Source: an uncultured Lachnospiraceae bacterium
GTDB lineage: Bacteria > Bacillota > Clostridia > Lachnospirales > Lachnospiraceae
NCBI GenBank assembly: GCA_910588955.1
Contig: CAJURQ010000007.1
Location: forward strand, 1-64,000
Length of the DNA stretch: 64,000 nt
Reading direction: 5' to 3'
Each line of letters starts with the position of its first letter. Position 1 is the stretch's first letter. Below, piece after piece: positions 7,070 through 16,700 of this stretch. A program made the translations under genes and the position numbers. A model generated the notes under the pieces. It was not told the DNA's origin, did not search any database, and saw nothing but the letters and a program-made list of their open reading frames with translations.

Positions 7070-9778
7070 TTACTGTTCGATTGTCAGCTTACAGCTCTTG
7101 CCATCCGTTGTCTTGATCGTAATGACAGCTTTGCCGTTACCTACACGATATACGGTATCACCAACAATCTGTACAATACCCTTCTTGTTTACGGAATAGG
7201 TTACACCAGCTGCTTTCTTACCGTCTTCTGCCTTACCAGCTTCTATCCACTTCTGATCCGCTTCAGGCTTTGATTTTCCTACATTCACCTGCGGGAATAA
7301 TTCTACGGATTCACCCAGTGCAAGCTGTGTAGTATTTGCCTTCGGCTTTCCTTTTGAAGGAGTCAGCGTAAAGTCGTTACCATCCTTGTCCTTAACCCTT
7401 ACAGCTGTGCTGGGGCTTACGATCTCAATCGTCGCTGTTGCTTTGACACCAGACTGTGATATCGCAGTTACAGTATACGTATCGCCTGCCTTATACCCGG
7501 AATCCTTACCAAACGTAACTTTTCCTTTGTTCGTAATTTCAATCTTGGTATTCTTATCACCAGCCTTAGTTCCTGTCATAGACCATGTAATCGTCTCTTT
7601 TGCGTCCTTGTTCTGCTTTACGCTAAAGGATGCGCTCAGAGCCTTGCCTGTATCCTTGAGAACAACATATGTCTTGTTCATGGTCAGGGAGGTTACCGGC
7701 TGTTTCACTTTAACCTTAAACGTAGTCTTAACGACTTTGTTATTTGCAACACCACTCACCGTAATGGTCGCATCACCCTTCGCTACAGCCTTAACTCTTG
7801 CCGTACCATTCTTATCATAGGTAACGGTAGCAACCTTCGGCTTACTACTAGTTACATTCAGAGTTCCTTTTGCATCATATTCTGTTGCATCTGTCGTCGC
7901 GTTAACAGTATAATTCTTTCCTACCGGAACAGAAAGAGTTCTTGTGTTATCTGCTTTCTTTGCAAGGTTCACGTTTGCCTTAAGCTTATTCTTTACCATC
8001 GCCAAGTCCGCAATTAACGTCTTATCGTCATGTACCGTAATTCCAGTGATATTACTCTGCTCAACATAAATGATTACTGATTCTGCTTTCTTAACAGGAT
8101 TTTTTGTACCCTTAATTTTAGCCTTTGTCTCAAGATTGATCTGAACTTCCTTAACGCTAGCATCCAACTTCGGCTTAATCGTCAAAACGCCCTTAGCGTT
8201 GATCGTAGCATTGGGATTAGCCTTAAGTTTGCCCTTTATCATAACTTTTTCAATTGACCATGTTACAGCATCATTATTAGCTTCAGGCGTTCTAATCGCC
8301 TCCAACTGTACGGACTGACCAGAGTACAGCGTATCGTCCTTCTTGATGCCGCCAATTTTAAGGTCGCCTAATGTTGCCTTAACAGTAACAGCAACCTTTG
8401 CACTCTTACCGCTATCAGCCTTTGCCGTGATGTTTGCCTTACCAAGTGCTTTTCCTGCTGCTTTGATTGTAGCCGCGCTATTAGACGCATCAGCAACAAC
8501 TGCGATTGTATTTTTGCTGGTTGTCCAAGTAACATTGTCGGTAATCTTTACTGTCTTCGGTGTTGCAGTTTTCTTATCTTTAGAGACTTCCAGATACGCT
8601 GCCCCATCCGCGAGATCCATCTTCTTGGTTACGTACTTGTCATTCTTTTTAGCAGCCTCAGCTTCAGTTGTTGCAGCCTCTTTGTTGTTGCTCGCCTTAA
8701 CAGCCGTTTCTACTTTGGCATACATCGTTACCTCGACGCCAGCCTGTTCCTTGCTCGAATCACCTAAGTCAAGTGTCGCGTTCTTGCCCTTGGTATCGAA
8801 CAGACTTGCCGATGCCGATGCCGGCTTAATTTCAATCTTGCTGGCTCCCGTACCCTGCTCCATATTGGTGCTGTTAATAGTATACGTAGCCTTTGCGCCC
8901 TTTTCACCGATTGCGATAATGTCGCATGTATCAGTACCAGTGGGTGCCTTCACGAAAGTAACTACACCCGTAGCAGAAACCTTTGCAATCTTCGTATTAG
9001 TAGACGTCCAAATAATCGTATCATTCGCCGTCTCGGGATTGCGTACAAGATATTTGTTGAAATCAATCACATTTTTAACATAAACTTTCTCAGGTACACC
9101 TACGAAGCTCAGGCTGTCACTGTACTCCTTAATGAACACGGTAGCCTTTGCAGAGTAGCCGTCAGTCTTATTATCTACCAGCTCTTGTACATCTCCGTTG
9201 GCATCAATGTACCAAGATCCATCAAGGTAAGCCTTGACGATCATGTCTTCGCCGACCTTTGTACCATGTCTGGGATTCAGCATAATCGTGCTTGCGTCGC
9301 CATTATTTTTAACACGGATACTAAGGGTCTGATTTGTGTTTCCATCCACTTTGCCGTCGGCATTCTGTACTTCCCAGCGAATCATTTTTGCAAGAACGGC
9401 TTTCATTTCATCTGTCTTCTCGTCGCCATACTTATTCACTAATACGCTGTCGTCAGCATCATAAAGAATCGTTGCCGTTAATTCTCCCTGCACGCCCTTT
9501 TCCATATCCAGATGCGTTTTGTCAAGGGCAATACCTACGATTTTTGTCTCGTTGTCCTTCAACACACCGGACTCTGTAGTCGTCGCCGTGTTTGTAATAG
9601 TGCCGGTATGACTATGATCACCACCTTCACCCGGTACCTTGGTCTCTCCCCAGTGGTCCCCAACCGAATACACACTATTCAGAGGCGCTGCTGATGCTGT
9701 CAAAGGTGTTCCGACCAACATCGCTGCCGTCAGCGTAAACACCATTGCTTTTTTAAGCAACTTTTTCATGCTTCTCAT
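7070..9778 (-). CDS. Secreted Ig-like (Big_2-type) repeat surface protein, copy 2
   Basis: This 902-residue exported protein has a signal peptide (cleavage near ASAAP) followed by repeated Ig-like modules. Typical signatures are WTSTNTKIAKV, WTTSKNTIAVV, GKANITAKADSGKSAKV and the terminal DTVYRVGNGKAVITIKTTDG. It has no LPXTG anchor. Its N-terminal ~200 residues closely parallel copy 1, and the first ~120 coding bases differ at only about four, mostly third-codon, positions. Unlike copy 1 it has a strong ribosome site (GGAGGAG, start MRSMKKLL) and a good promoter at 9830-9858. It is therefore the likely expressed copy. Its C-terminal end is duplicated as a decayed fragment at 5604-5845. The middle modules differ greatly from copy 1, as expected if this part varies between surface variants. 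Confidence 0.9.
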   Translation of the reverse strand: MRSMKKLLKKAMVFTLTAAMLVGTPLTASAAPLNSVYSVGDHWGETKVPGEGGDHSHTGTITNTATTTESGVLKDNETKIVGIALDKTHLDMEKGVQGELTATILYDADDSVLVNKYGDEKTDEMKAVLAKMIRWEVQNADGKVDGNTNQTLSIRVKNNGDASTIMLNPRHGTKVGEDMIVKAYLDGSWYIDANGDVQELVDNKTDGYSAKATVFIKEYSDSLSFVGVPEKVYVKNVIDFNKYLVRNPETANDTIIWTSTNTKIAKVSATGVVTFVKAPTGTDTCDIIAIGEKGAKATYTINSTNMEQGTGASKIEIKPASASASLFDTKGKNATLDLGDSSKEQAGVEVTMYAKVETAVKASNNKEAATTEAEAAKKNDKYVTKKMDLADGAAYLEVSKDKKTATPKTVKITDNVTWTTSKNTIAVVADASNSAATIKAAGKALGKANITAKADSGKSAKVAVTVKATLGDLKIGGIKKDDTLYSGQSVQLEAIRTPEANNDAVTWSIEKVMIKGKLKANPNATINAKGVLTIKPKLDASVKEVQINLETKAKIKGTKNPVKKAESVIIYVEQSNITGITVHDDKTLIADLAMVKNKLKANVNLAKKADNTRTLSVPVGKNYTVNATTDATEYDAKGTLNVTSSKPKVATVTYDKNGTARVKAVAKGDATITVSGVANNKVVKTTFKVKVKQPVTSLTMNKTYVVLKDTGKALSASFSVKQNKDAKETITWSMTGTKAGDKNTKIEITNKGKVTFGKDSGYKAGDTYTVTAISQSGVKATATIEIVSPSTAVRVKDKDGNDFTLTPSKGKPKANTTQLALGESVELFPQVNVGKSKPEADQKWIEAGKAEDGKKAAGVTYSVNKKGIVQIVGDTVYRVGNGKAVITIKTTDGKSCKLTIEQ

Positions 9779-9829
9779 TGTCTCTCTCCTCCACTTTGTT
9801 TTTTGCGATACTTATAAACGCTATCATTG

Positions 9830-9858
9830 ATTATAAACCTATGTATTTGATTTAACAA
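9830..9858 (-). promoter_or_regulatory. SigA-type promoter of surface protein copy 2
   Basis: The minus strand has TTGTTA (9853-9858), a 17 bp spacer and TATAAT (9830-9835). Transcription would begin near 9823, giving a leader of about 45 bases. No equivalent exists before copy 1. Confidence 0.8.
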
Positions 9859-9938
9859 GCGTTGTCTTTAAAAAAATACATTTTTGTGCATTCTGTCTCT
9901 ATTCCGCTGTCAAATACATCACATTGCTGAACCTTTGC

Positions 9939-10934
9939 CTAATCCGGCCCATCACCTTCTTTCTCTATTTCAATTGCCCTGCCATCCGGGTCGAGCAGTC
10001 CCAGTTCCAGCTTCTTCACCCGATACTGGATATCTTCCAGCAGCTTGCGGTTCGCCGATATGATATCCGCCTGCAGTCCGGTGACAAAAGTCTGGCTGCC
10101 GATAATGATCAGCATCGCCGCCAAAATCAGCGACTGGGTATGACCGCCGCCGTTACCCTGAAAATAGAACACCAAAAACCTGATGCCAATCGCAACGCCG
10201 CCCGCCATCGCAATCATCCCCAGAAGAGTGAAGACCCGAAGGGGTCTGTACATCAGCACTGCTCTCAGTATCGTCAGCATGGACTTTTTCACATAGTCAA
10301 AAATGGAGTGCATCAGTCTGGACTTGCGCAGTTCCGGGTTCGTCTTCACAGGTACCGAAGTGATCGCCATCTTATTTCTGCCCGCCTGAACGATAGTCTC
10401 CAGCGTGTAAGTGTATTCGTTATGTACATTCACACGCATGGCAGCCTTTCGGCTGTAAGCCCGGAAACCGCTGGGCGCGTCGGGTATGTCGGTCTTGGAC
10501 GCCAGTCTCACCACAAAACTGCCGAAACGCTGCAGCTTTTTCTTTATAAAAGAAAATTCCGCATTGTCGTCGATGGGGCGCTCCCCGATCACGATATCCG
10601 CCTCCCGGTTGAGAATCGGCTGAATCAGCTTTTCAATATCCGCACCGCAGTACTGATTGTCTGCATCCGTATTAACGATGATGTCCGCACCGTGCCGAAG
10701 CGCTAAGTCTATCCCTGCCAGAAACCCCTTTGCCAGCCCCAGATTCCGTTTAAAATGCACAATGTAATGTACACCCCAGTCCAGAGCCACCTTCTCCGTA
10801 TCGTCGTCGCTGCCGTCGTTGATGATCAGATATTCGATCTCATCCACACCGTCGATCTGCTTCGGCAGCTCGTTGAGGGCAATCTCAAGCGTCTCTGCCT
10901 CGTTGTAGCATGGTATTTGTATGATCAGTTTCAT
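9939..10934 (-). CDS. Family 2 glycosyltransferase, membrane-attached (GtrB/DPM1-like)
   Basis: This 331-residue enzyme transfers a sugar from a nucleotide donor, probably to a polyprenyl phosphate. The GT-A domain starts at once (IIQIPCYNEAETLEIAL) with donor and metal motifs YLIINDGSDD and NTDADNQY and a GFRAYSRKAA acceptor-side motif. Two C-terminal membrane helices follow (about 230-258 and 270-295), as in GtrB and dolichol-phosphate mannosyltransferase relatives. The ATG at 10934 is preferred: AGGAGGCGG stands four bases upstream. It lies 23 bp after a polytopic membrane protein gene. The two probably act together, one making the lipid-linked sugar and the other using it. Confidence 0.85.
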   Translation of the reverse strand: MKLIIQIPCYNEAETLEIALNELPKQIDGVDEIEYLIINDGSDDDTEKVALDWGVHYIVHFKRNLGLAKGFLAGIDLALRHGADIIVNTDADNQYCGADIEKLIQPILNREADIVIGERPIDDNAEFSFIKKKLQRFGSFVVRLASKTDIPDAPSGFRAYSRKAAMRVNVHNEYTYTLETIVQAGRNKMAITSVPVKTNPELRKSRLMHSIFDYVKKSMLTILRAVLMYRPLRVFTLLGMIAMAGGVAIGIRFLVFYFQGNGGGHTQSLILAAMLIIIGSQTFVTGLQADIISANRKLLEDIQYRVKKLELGLLDPDGRAIEIEKEGDGPD

Positions 10935-10957
10935 CAAACCGCCTCCTGAATCCCGTC

Positions 10958-13078
10958 TCAATCCATAAAAGGACGCCACGCCTCCATCAGTTTCCCGTTC
11001 TTATTGATCAGCAGCAGATAACCTCTGGATCCCATGACGAGTTCGCACCGGTCCGCCACCCGCTCCGTATCTATGTAATCCTGCTTCATCACATAGAAGG
11101 CATCTTCCTCAAAAGACGTCTGCTCCAAATTCGTCACAACGACCGTTCTATCTTGCAGCAGATACTGCAAGAGCCCTGCGTTTCTCTGATTAGCCGAATC
11201 CATGATGTAATAAACTGTCTCGTTTCCCCTGCCAAGCACACTGATCCACGACGCAAACGGAGGAAGCGGCGCCTCCTGCTTCTCATTCCTGACCACCACA
11301 TAGTTATCTACGATCGACCTGCCCAAATAAGACCAGACCACCAGAGGGACCGCCAGAGCCAGAACTGTCCTGACCACCGCCGCCTTAGGAAAACGCTCCC
11401 GCATCAGCTTCAGGATCACGAAAAACCATAGGGTATACGGAATGATATATTCCTCCACCACCCGCACTTTTCCGACAGGCACTTCGTAATTCCAGACCAT
11501 CCGCCCAAACATGACGCAGTGCGCCAGCTCAAACTCCTTCCGTCCAACCTCGTCGATCGCATACTGGCAAAGATACCCTGCCGCTATATATAATACCATG
11601 ACAAGCAGCATTTTGCGTACCCATTTTTTGTCATTTATCAGACAATTCAGCCCATATATCAGCAGGAACCCTATTGTAAACTCAACATATCTGCCGTTGA
11701 ACAGGTCATCATTTTTATAAAAGCCTTCTTTATAGATCGCGCTGATCATAAAAGTCGAAAACCATGCCACGAGCACGCCAAACAGCCAGAGTCTCTCTCC
11801 GACAGGCACCTGTCCTGCCGTTTCGCCGTCCCCTGCCGCCGCTTGATTCTCCTGTGTCCCGCCTCTGCCGAATACCCGTCTCAAAACGTCCCGGCACAAA
11901 AGCCACATGTTTTTGCACAGCGCCGCAATGCCCCAGCAAATCACAAAACCTGTGGCGGAAGCCAGATAGAACCATTTACCGACTATGCTGATCCCCAAAC
12001 GGATCAAACCGTTCACCGTAAAGAGATTGCGCAGCACGCCCCATTGACCAGAAAAGTCATTGACAGAAATGCGCACATCCACGGTTTGATCCGCTCCATC
12101 CGCCATCGGTTCAGCCGCAGCCGCCGCGATATCCGCCGCTCCCGTACCCCCTCCGCTTCCGGTCTGCCAACAGAGCACAGCCGCCGCCAGAAGACCCGCC
12201 GCGAGCAGCGCCGCCAGAATCTTATATCTCCTTTTCTCTATCAGATACAGGATCAAAAGCAGCAGAAAGCCTGCCGCCAGAAAAAGTTTTGCCGTCCCCG
12301 TAAAGGCATGTCCCACAAGCTCACGCAGCGCGGCGGGCTCTTCTCCCAGATAATTCACATGCTGTAGATTCCATTTGACCACGCTGTGAAGCAGACCGCA
12401 CAAATACAAGCTGCCCAAGAATGCCGCCACATGCCCCAGCCGGTTTTTCCGCAAAAGTCTCATACACAGCACCACCAGAACCGCCGTCACCACGATCCCC
12501 AGCGAACGCTGATGTACCGTATACAGATAAAAAGAAACAACCGCAAAAGCCACATGATTCCCCACTGCCGGTCGATCCGTCACACGCATCATCACATAGA
12601 GAAACACCCAGAAAAAGAACAGAAGCGTACATTCTGTCCATGTGATATGCGCGTAGACGATATAGGACGAATAAGTGCAGACGACAAAACAGACCGCCGT
12701 CCTGACAATCCGATCCATTTCAGGCAGATACCTCTCTGCCAGTTTCAGCGAGATCAGATAACTTCCCACAAGGAACCCGCCGTTCAGCACAATTCCCGCA
12801 TGATACAGCTCATCCCAGCTCCAAAAGAACATCCGTGCCATCACTCTGAGCAATATCAGAAGAAGACTGTATCCATAGGAATAATAATTGATATTTCCCG
12901 TCACCGACGTCCAGTCCATCCCCAGAAAAAAGGCGCTGTTGGACCAGTACCCGATCTCGTCGTTAAACAGGATTGGCTGCCCTGTCTCGGACAGCCTGTA
13001 TGTTGCAAGCAGAAAGATCACCAGCGCAGGAATGCCCGTCAGCAGCACGGCGCGGTGTTTCCAGAGATACTCTTTCAT
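10958..13078 (-). CDS. Polytopic membrane protein, probable GT-C glycosyltransferase
   Basis: This 706-residue protein has about a dozen hydrophobic segments and an early acidic loop, FNDEIGYWSNSAFF, after the first helix. That resembles the catalytic acidic loop of GT-C transferases, which take sugars from polyprenyl-phosphate carriers on the outer face of the membrane. A large soluble C-terminal part ends in YIDTERVADRCELVMG, and a disordered Ala/Gly/Asp stretch divides the helices in the middle. The downstream neighbour is a GtrB-like enzyme, which fits a two-part system for decorating a surface glycan or protein. The substrate is unknown. It could be a family 39-like enzyme. Confidence 0.6.
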   Translation of the reverse strand: MKEYLWKHRAVLLTGIPALVIFLLATYRLSETGQPILFNDEIGYWSNSAFFLGMDWTSVTGNINYYSYGYSLLLILLRVMARMFFWSWDELYHAGIVLNGGFLVGSYLISLKLAERYLPEMDRIVRTAVCFVVCTYSSYIVYAHITWTECTLLFFFWVFLYVMMRVTDRPAVGNHVAFAVVSFYLYTVHQRSLGIVVTAVLVVLCMRLLRKNRLGHVAAFLGSLYLCGLLHSVVKWNLQHVNYLGEEPAALRELVGHAFTGTAKLFLAAGFLLLLILYLIEKRRYKILAALLAAGLLAAAVLCWQTGSGGGTGAADIAAAAAEPMADGADQTVDVRISVNDFSGQWGVLRNLFTVNGLIRLGISIVGKWFYLASATGFVICWGIAALCKNMWLLCRDVLRRVFGRGGTQENQAAAGDGETAGQVPVGERLWLFGVLVAWFSTFMISAIYKEGFYKNDDLFNGRYVEFTIGFLLIYGLNCLINDKKWVRKMLLVMVLYIAAGYLCQYAIDEVGRKEFELAHCVMFGRMVWNYEVPVGKVRVVEEYIIPYTLWFFVILKLMRERFPKAAVVRTVLALAVPLVVWSYLGRSIVDNYVVVRNEKQEAPLPPFASWISVLGRGNETVYYIMDSANQRNAGLLQYLLQDRTVVVTNLEQTSFEEDAFYVMKQDYIDTERVADRCELVMGSRGYLLLINKNGKLMEAWRPFMD

Positions 13079-13091
13079 GTTTCACTGTCCC

Positions 13092-14447
13092 CTACTTCCC
13101 CAGCACCTCCACCGCCTTCTCCAACTGGTTATCCACATCCTTGTCATAGTAGGCGTCGCTGTCAAACTCGCATACCACGTCCGGCTCGATGCCGACCCCG
13201 TGGATGTTGTTGCCCTTGGGCGTATAGTAGGCGCTGATCGTGAGTTTCAGAGCCGTACCGTCCGTCAACGGCAGCACCCGCTGGACAATGCCCTTCCCGA
13301 AGGTAGTCGTCCCGACGAGCGTTCCTTTATTGTAGTCCTGAATCGCGCCCGCAAGAATCTCAGACGCGCTCGCGGAATTGCCGTTCACAAGAACCGCAAG
13401 CGGCATATCCAGCTCATTTCTGCCATCGCAGGTGTACTCGTCGCGCTCGCCGTATTTATCTTCGGTATAGACGATCAGCCCCTTGGGCAGAATTTGTCTG
13501 GCGATGTCCACCACCACGTTCAGGCTGCCGCCGGGATTGCCGCGCAGATCGAGAACAAGCCCTTTTGCGCCCGAGCCTTTGATCACGGCAAGCGCCTCGG
13601 TGAACTGGTCGGTAGTCACGTCGTCGAACTCGGTAATCTGAATATAGCCGATATCGTTTTCCAGCATTTCGTATTTGACCGTGGGCGCTTCAATCTGCCG
13701 CCGTTCCACGTCAACCTCCAGATAATCGCTCTCGCCCTCGCGATAGATGGTAAGGTGGACTTTCGTGCCCTCCTCTCCCTTTATACGCGACACAATCTCG
13801 GAAAGTTCCATCCCCATCGTACTTTCCCCGTCCACGAGATAAAGCAGGTCGTCCGCGCGCAGCCCCGACTCCTCGGCGGGAGTGCCCTCTATAACGCCTG
13901 ATATTTTTCCGAGCCCGGTATTTGGATCTATCATCAGATAGGCGCCGATGCCATAATAGATACCCGCCGTATCCTGCATCATTTCGTTCCACTCTTCCTC
14001 CGTGTAGTAGACGGAATAAGGGTCTCCCAGCGCGTTCACCATGCCGGCGTACATGCCTTCGGTCATGGCGTCCACGTCAATGTCAGCGTCCTGATAATAG
14101 TACTCGTCGATCACTTCCTCGATCGCCTCAAGCTTCTTCTCCGTCTCCTCGCTGACAACGCTGGACGCATTTCCCTTTTTTGCCACGTTTTTGCTGTCCA
14201 CCGCCTCATAGACTTTCACGCCAACAAAAGTAAAGCCGCAGACAAGCGTGGTCAGCGCCACGCCGAGCACTATGCCAAGCAAAAAGCTGCCGCCGCCCTT
14301 ACCATTCCCCTGCTGGGGAGGCTGCGGCGGGACGGGTGCGCTGTTGTAGCCGCCCTGCATTCCGTTGTAATAGGGGTTGGTCTGCCGTCCGCCCCCCTGA
14401 ATAGGGTAATCATTATAATAACGATTGTTATTATTCCTCGAATCCAA
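13092..14447 (-). CDS. S41-family C-terminal processing protease (CtpA/CtpB-like)
   Basis: This 451-residue protein is anchored by one N-terminal membrane helix (about 52-75) after a Gly/Pro/Asn-rich cytoplasmic tail, so the protease faces outside. A PDZ domain follows (KISGVIEGTPAEESGLRADDLLY). The S41 core carries the nucleophile region NGNSASASEI (358-364) and the general-base Lys in TTTFGKG (Lys385). It cleaves the C termini of exported proteins, often cell-wall hydrolases or signalling factors. Its position next to an M23 hydrolase and FtsEX fits control of wall turnover. It lies 13 bp before the downstream membrane protein gene. Confidence 0.92.
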   Translation of the reverse strand: MDSRNNNNRYYNDYPIQGGGRQTNPYYNGMQGGYNSAPVPPQPPQQGNGKGGGSFLLGIVLGVALTTLVCGFTFVGVKVYEAVDSKNVAKKGNASSVVSEETEKKLEAIEEVIDEYYYQDADIDVDAMTEGMYAGMVNALGDPYSVYYTEEEWNEMMQDTAGIYYGIGAYLMIDPNTGLGKISGVIEGTPAEESGLRADDLLYLVDGESTMGMELSEIVSRIKGEEGTKVHLTIYREGESDYLEVDVERRQIEAPTVKYEMLENDIGYIQITEFDDVTTDQFTEALAVIKGSGAKGLVLDLRGNPGGSLNVVVDIARQILPKGLIVYTEDKYGERDEYTCDGRNELDMPLAVLVNGNSASASEILAGAIQDYNKGTLVGTTTFGKGIVQRVLPLTDGTALKLTISAYYTPKGNNIHGVGIEPDVVCEFDSDAYYDKDVDNQLEKAVEVLGK

Positions 14448-14527
14448 GTTAGGTCATCTCCTTATACACAAAATCCTTATATCATACCCGTCCATGCCAT
14501 TCGCAAATCGCCTGCATAAACTCAATG

Positions 14528-15757
14528 CTAGCTCACATAGTTCCACGGGCTTACGTAATTTCCGTTCAGGCGCACGCTGAAATGCAGATGGGGTCCGGTG
14601 GAACGTCCTGTAGATCCCACCGCCGCGATATTCTGCCCTTTGGAAACGGTCTGCCCTTTGGAAACATACAGCGCGGAACAGTGCATGTAAATGGTGTACA
14701 GCCCGCTGCCGTGATTGATCATAATATAGTTGCCCATGCTGCTGCTGTAATCCGCCGCCACCACGTCGCCGTCGTATGCCGCCAGAATCGCCGTTCCCGA
14801 AGGCGCCGCCATATCCAGCCCGTTGTGGAACTTCTCTATGCCGAGAATCGGGTGCATACGGTTGCCGTACTCGTCGGAAATGCGCTTGTAACCGGGGCAG
14901 GGCCATGCAAACATACCGCCGTTATAGATTCTTGCCTGCGCATTCTCAGCCTCCAGCCTCGCGCGCTCCTCCGCCACCGCTTTCTCCAGCGCAGCGATCT
15001 CGGCGTTTTCCTGCGCGATCATGTCCTCGTATTCCTTGATTGCCGCCTCTTTATTGGCAATATCACCACTCACGGAGACAATCTGCGCCTCCTTCTCCCC
15101 GATCAGGCTGCTGACGTTGGACTCTTCCTGTTCCACCGCCTCGCGCGCCTCATCCAAAAGCTGCTTCTCCACTTCCAGCTCTTCCTTGCAGAGTTCCACG
15201 TACTTACGCGTCTCCACATATTCATTCAGCTTTTCCCTGTCGTAGCGCGACAGCGCCTCAATGTAATCGGCGCGGTTCACAATCCCCGCAATGCTCTCAG
15301 AGCCGAAAAGCGTTTCCATATAAAAAGAGTCGCTGCGCTCGTACATGAACTGTATGCGTTTTTTCATAGCGGCATACTGCAGCTCCTGTCTCGCCTGCGC
15401 CTCATCCAGATCTCTCAAGGTCTCCTCGATCTCTTCTTCTTTTTCTGTAATCATTGTATTATATTTAGCGATGTTCTCCTGTATGTCTGCAAGCTGCCCG
15501 TCAAGCTGCTGCACAAAGGCGGTCAGATCGCTCTTCGACTGCTCCAGCTCCTTTTTCAGCTTCTCCACGTCAGTCAGACTGCTCTTCAAGCCGGAAACCT
15601 CTTTCTTAGCCTTCTCGATCTCCTGCTCTTTCTCCCGGATGCTCTCGCTGGTAACCGCCTGCACGGAAGGCGCAGGCGCCGCGCAGGAGAGCACAAGCGC
15701 AAGGCATAGAGTAACGCCCGTTATTCTTTTAATTTTCTTTTGGATGTGTATCTTCAA
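14528..15757 (-). CDS. EnvC-like coiled-coil protein with M23 (LytM) domain
   Basis: This 409-residue exported protein has a signal peptide (ending near PSVQA), a long coiled coil (about 38-275, rich in Glu, Lys and Leu) and a C-terminal M23 domain. Zinc-site motifs are visible: FHNGLDMAAP and GPHLHFSVRLNG. Such proteins cut peptidoglycan crosslinks, or activate enzymes that do. They are controlled by the FtsEX transporter through the coiled coil. The immediate upstream genes are ftsX and ftsE on the same strand, which strongly supports this pairing (PcsB- or EnvC-like roles in other bacteria). Confidence 0.9.
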   Translation of the reverse strand: MKIHIQKKIKRITGVTLCLALVLSCAAPAPSVQAVTSESIREKEQEIEKAKKEVSGLKSSLTDVEKLKKELEQSKSDLTAFVQQLDGQLADIQENIAKYNTMITEKEEEIEETLRDLDEAQARQELQYAAMKKRIQFMYERSDSFYMETLFGSESIAGIVNRADYIEALSRYDREKLNEYVETRKYVELCKEELEVEKQLLDEAREAVEQEESNVSSLIGEKEAQIVSVSGDIANKEAAIKEYEDMIAQENAEIAALEKAVAEERARLEAENAQARIYNGGMFAWPCPGYKRISDEYGNRMHPILGIEKFHNGLDMAAPSGTAILAAYDGDVVAADYSSSMGNYIMINHGSGLYTIYMHCSALYVSKGQTVSKGQNIAAVGSTGRSTGPHLHFSVRLNGNYVSPWNYVS

Positions 15758-15803
15758 GCTATAACCTCTACATGTTCACTTTATCAGACTCTCAAACCCG
15801 CGC

Positions 15804-16700
15804 TTACACTCTCAAATGCCGTCTCACCGTCACGATACTTCCCAGAAAACCGATGCCCACGCCCAGCCCGAGCGAAATGGGGATAAGCACGTGGAAGACT
15901 TCCCCTACCGGCACAAAGCTCAGAAGGGAGGAAAGCTGCGGGAAACGCTCCATCACATAGGATAAAACTACATTATATATCGTATAAATAAAACCGAGCG
16001 GCAGCGCAGCGCCGATCAGCCCGATCATAATACCTTCCACCACAAAGGGGGAGCGGACGAAAAAGTCGGTAGCTCCGATGTATTTCATAATATTAATTTC
16101 CTCTTTGCGGACAGAGATACCGATCGCCACGGTATTGCTGATCAGGAAAATGGAAACCGCCAGCAAAATCGCAATGATGCCCACGGAAACATAAGCAATC
16201 AGAGCGTTGATTCCGGTCAGTGTGGTCGCCACCAGCTCCGAACGGTTTACCATCCGCACGCCGTCTATGGATTCCAGATAAGTCACGAGAGCGGACTGCA
16301 TGGACACATCGTTCAGATATACCTGATAGTTGGCGGAATTTTCCAACGGGTTCTCGGTAAAGCCGTCGCCGTACTCACCGAGATATTCGTCCCGAAAGCT
16401 CTCCCACGCCTCCTGCGCGGAGATGAAGTCCATCTTCGCCACCTCGGGACGCTTCGCGATTAAGTCGCCAATCTGCTGAATCTTTATATCCTCAATACCC
16501 TCGTCGAAGAACACCCAGACGGAGACGCCCTCCTCCGCATTCTTCACGATATGCTGGAAGTTTGCCAGAATAGCATAAAAAATACCGAAAAGAAAAAGGC
16601 AGGCGGCAATCGTAGCAATCGACGCCAGCGAAAAGAGCTTATTGCGGAAAATATTGCGGAAGCCCTGCTTCAGCGTATAAAAAAACGTACTAATCCTCAT
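15804..16700 (-). CDS. ftsX: Cell-division ABC permease FtsX
   Basis: This 298-residue protein has a membrane segment near residues 20-45, an extracellular loop of ~120 residues (about 55-165), then three more membrane helices. That is the FtsX layout. The extracellular loop is the part that contacts wall hydrolases. The MRKEEINIMKYIGATDFFVRSPF motif region before the third helix is typical. Its start overlaps the end of ftsE by 11 bases. It works with FtsE to pass ATP-driven motion across the membrane to the M23 protein encoded next. Confidence 0.95.
   Translation of the reverse strand: MRISTFFYTLKQGFRNIFRNKLFSLASIATIAACLFLFGIFYAILANFQHIVKNAEEGVSVWVFFDEGIEDIKIQQIGDLIAKRPEVAKMDFISAQEAWESFRDEYLGEYGDGFTENPLENSANYQVYLNDVSMQSALVTYLESIDGVRMVNRSELVATTLTGINALIAYVSVGIIAILLAVSIFLISNTVAIGISVRKEEINIMKYIGATDFFVRSPFVVEGIMIGLIGAALPLGFIYTIYNVVLSYVMERFPQLSSLLSFVPVGEVFHVLIPISLGLGVGIGFLGSIVTVRRHLRV

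Noticed and set aside
9924..10706. Plus-strand frame opposite the glycosyltransferase gene
   Set aside because: The minus-strand frame has a complete GT2 domain. The plus frame is rich in His, Arg and Gln with no domain, typical of antisense frames here.
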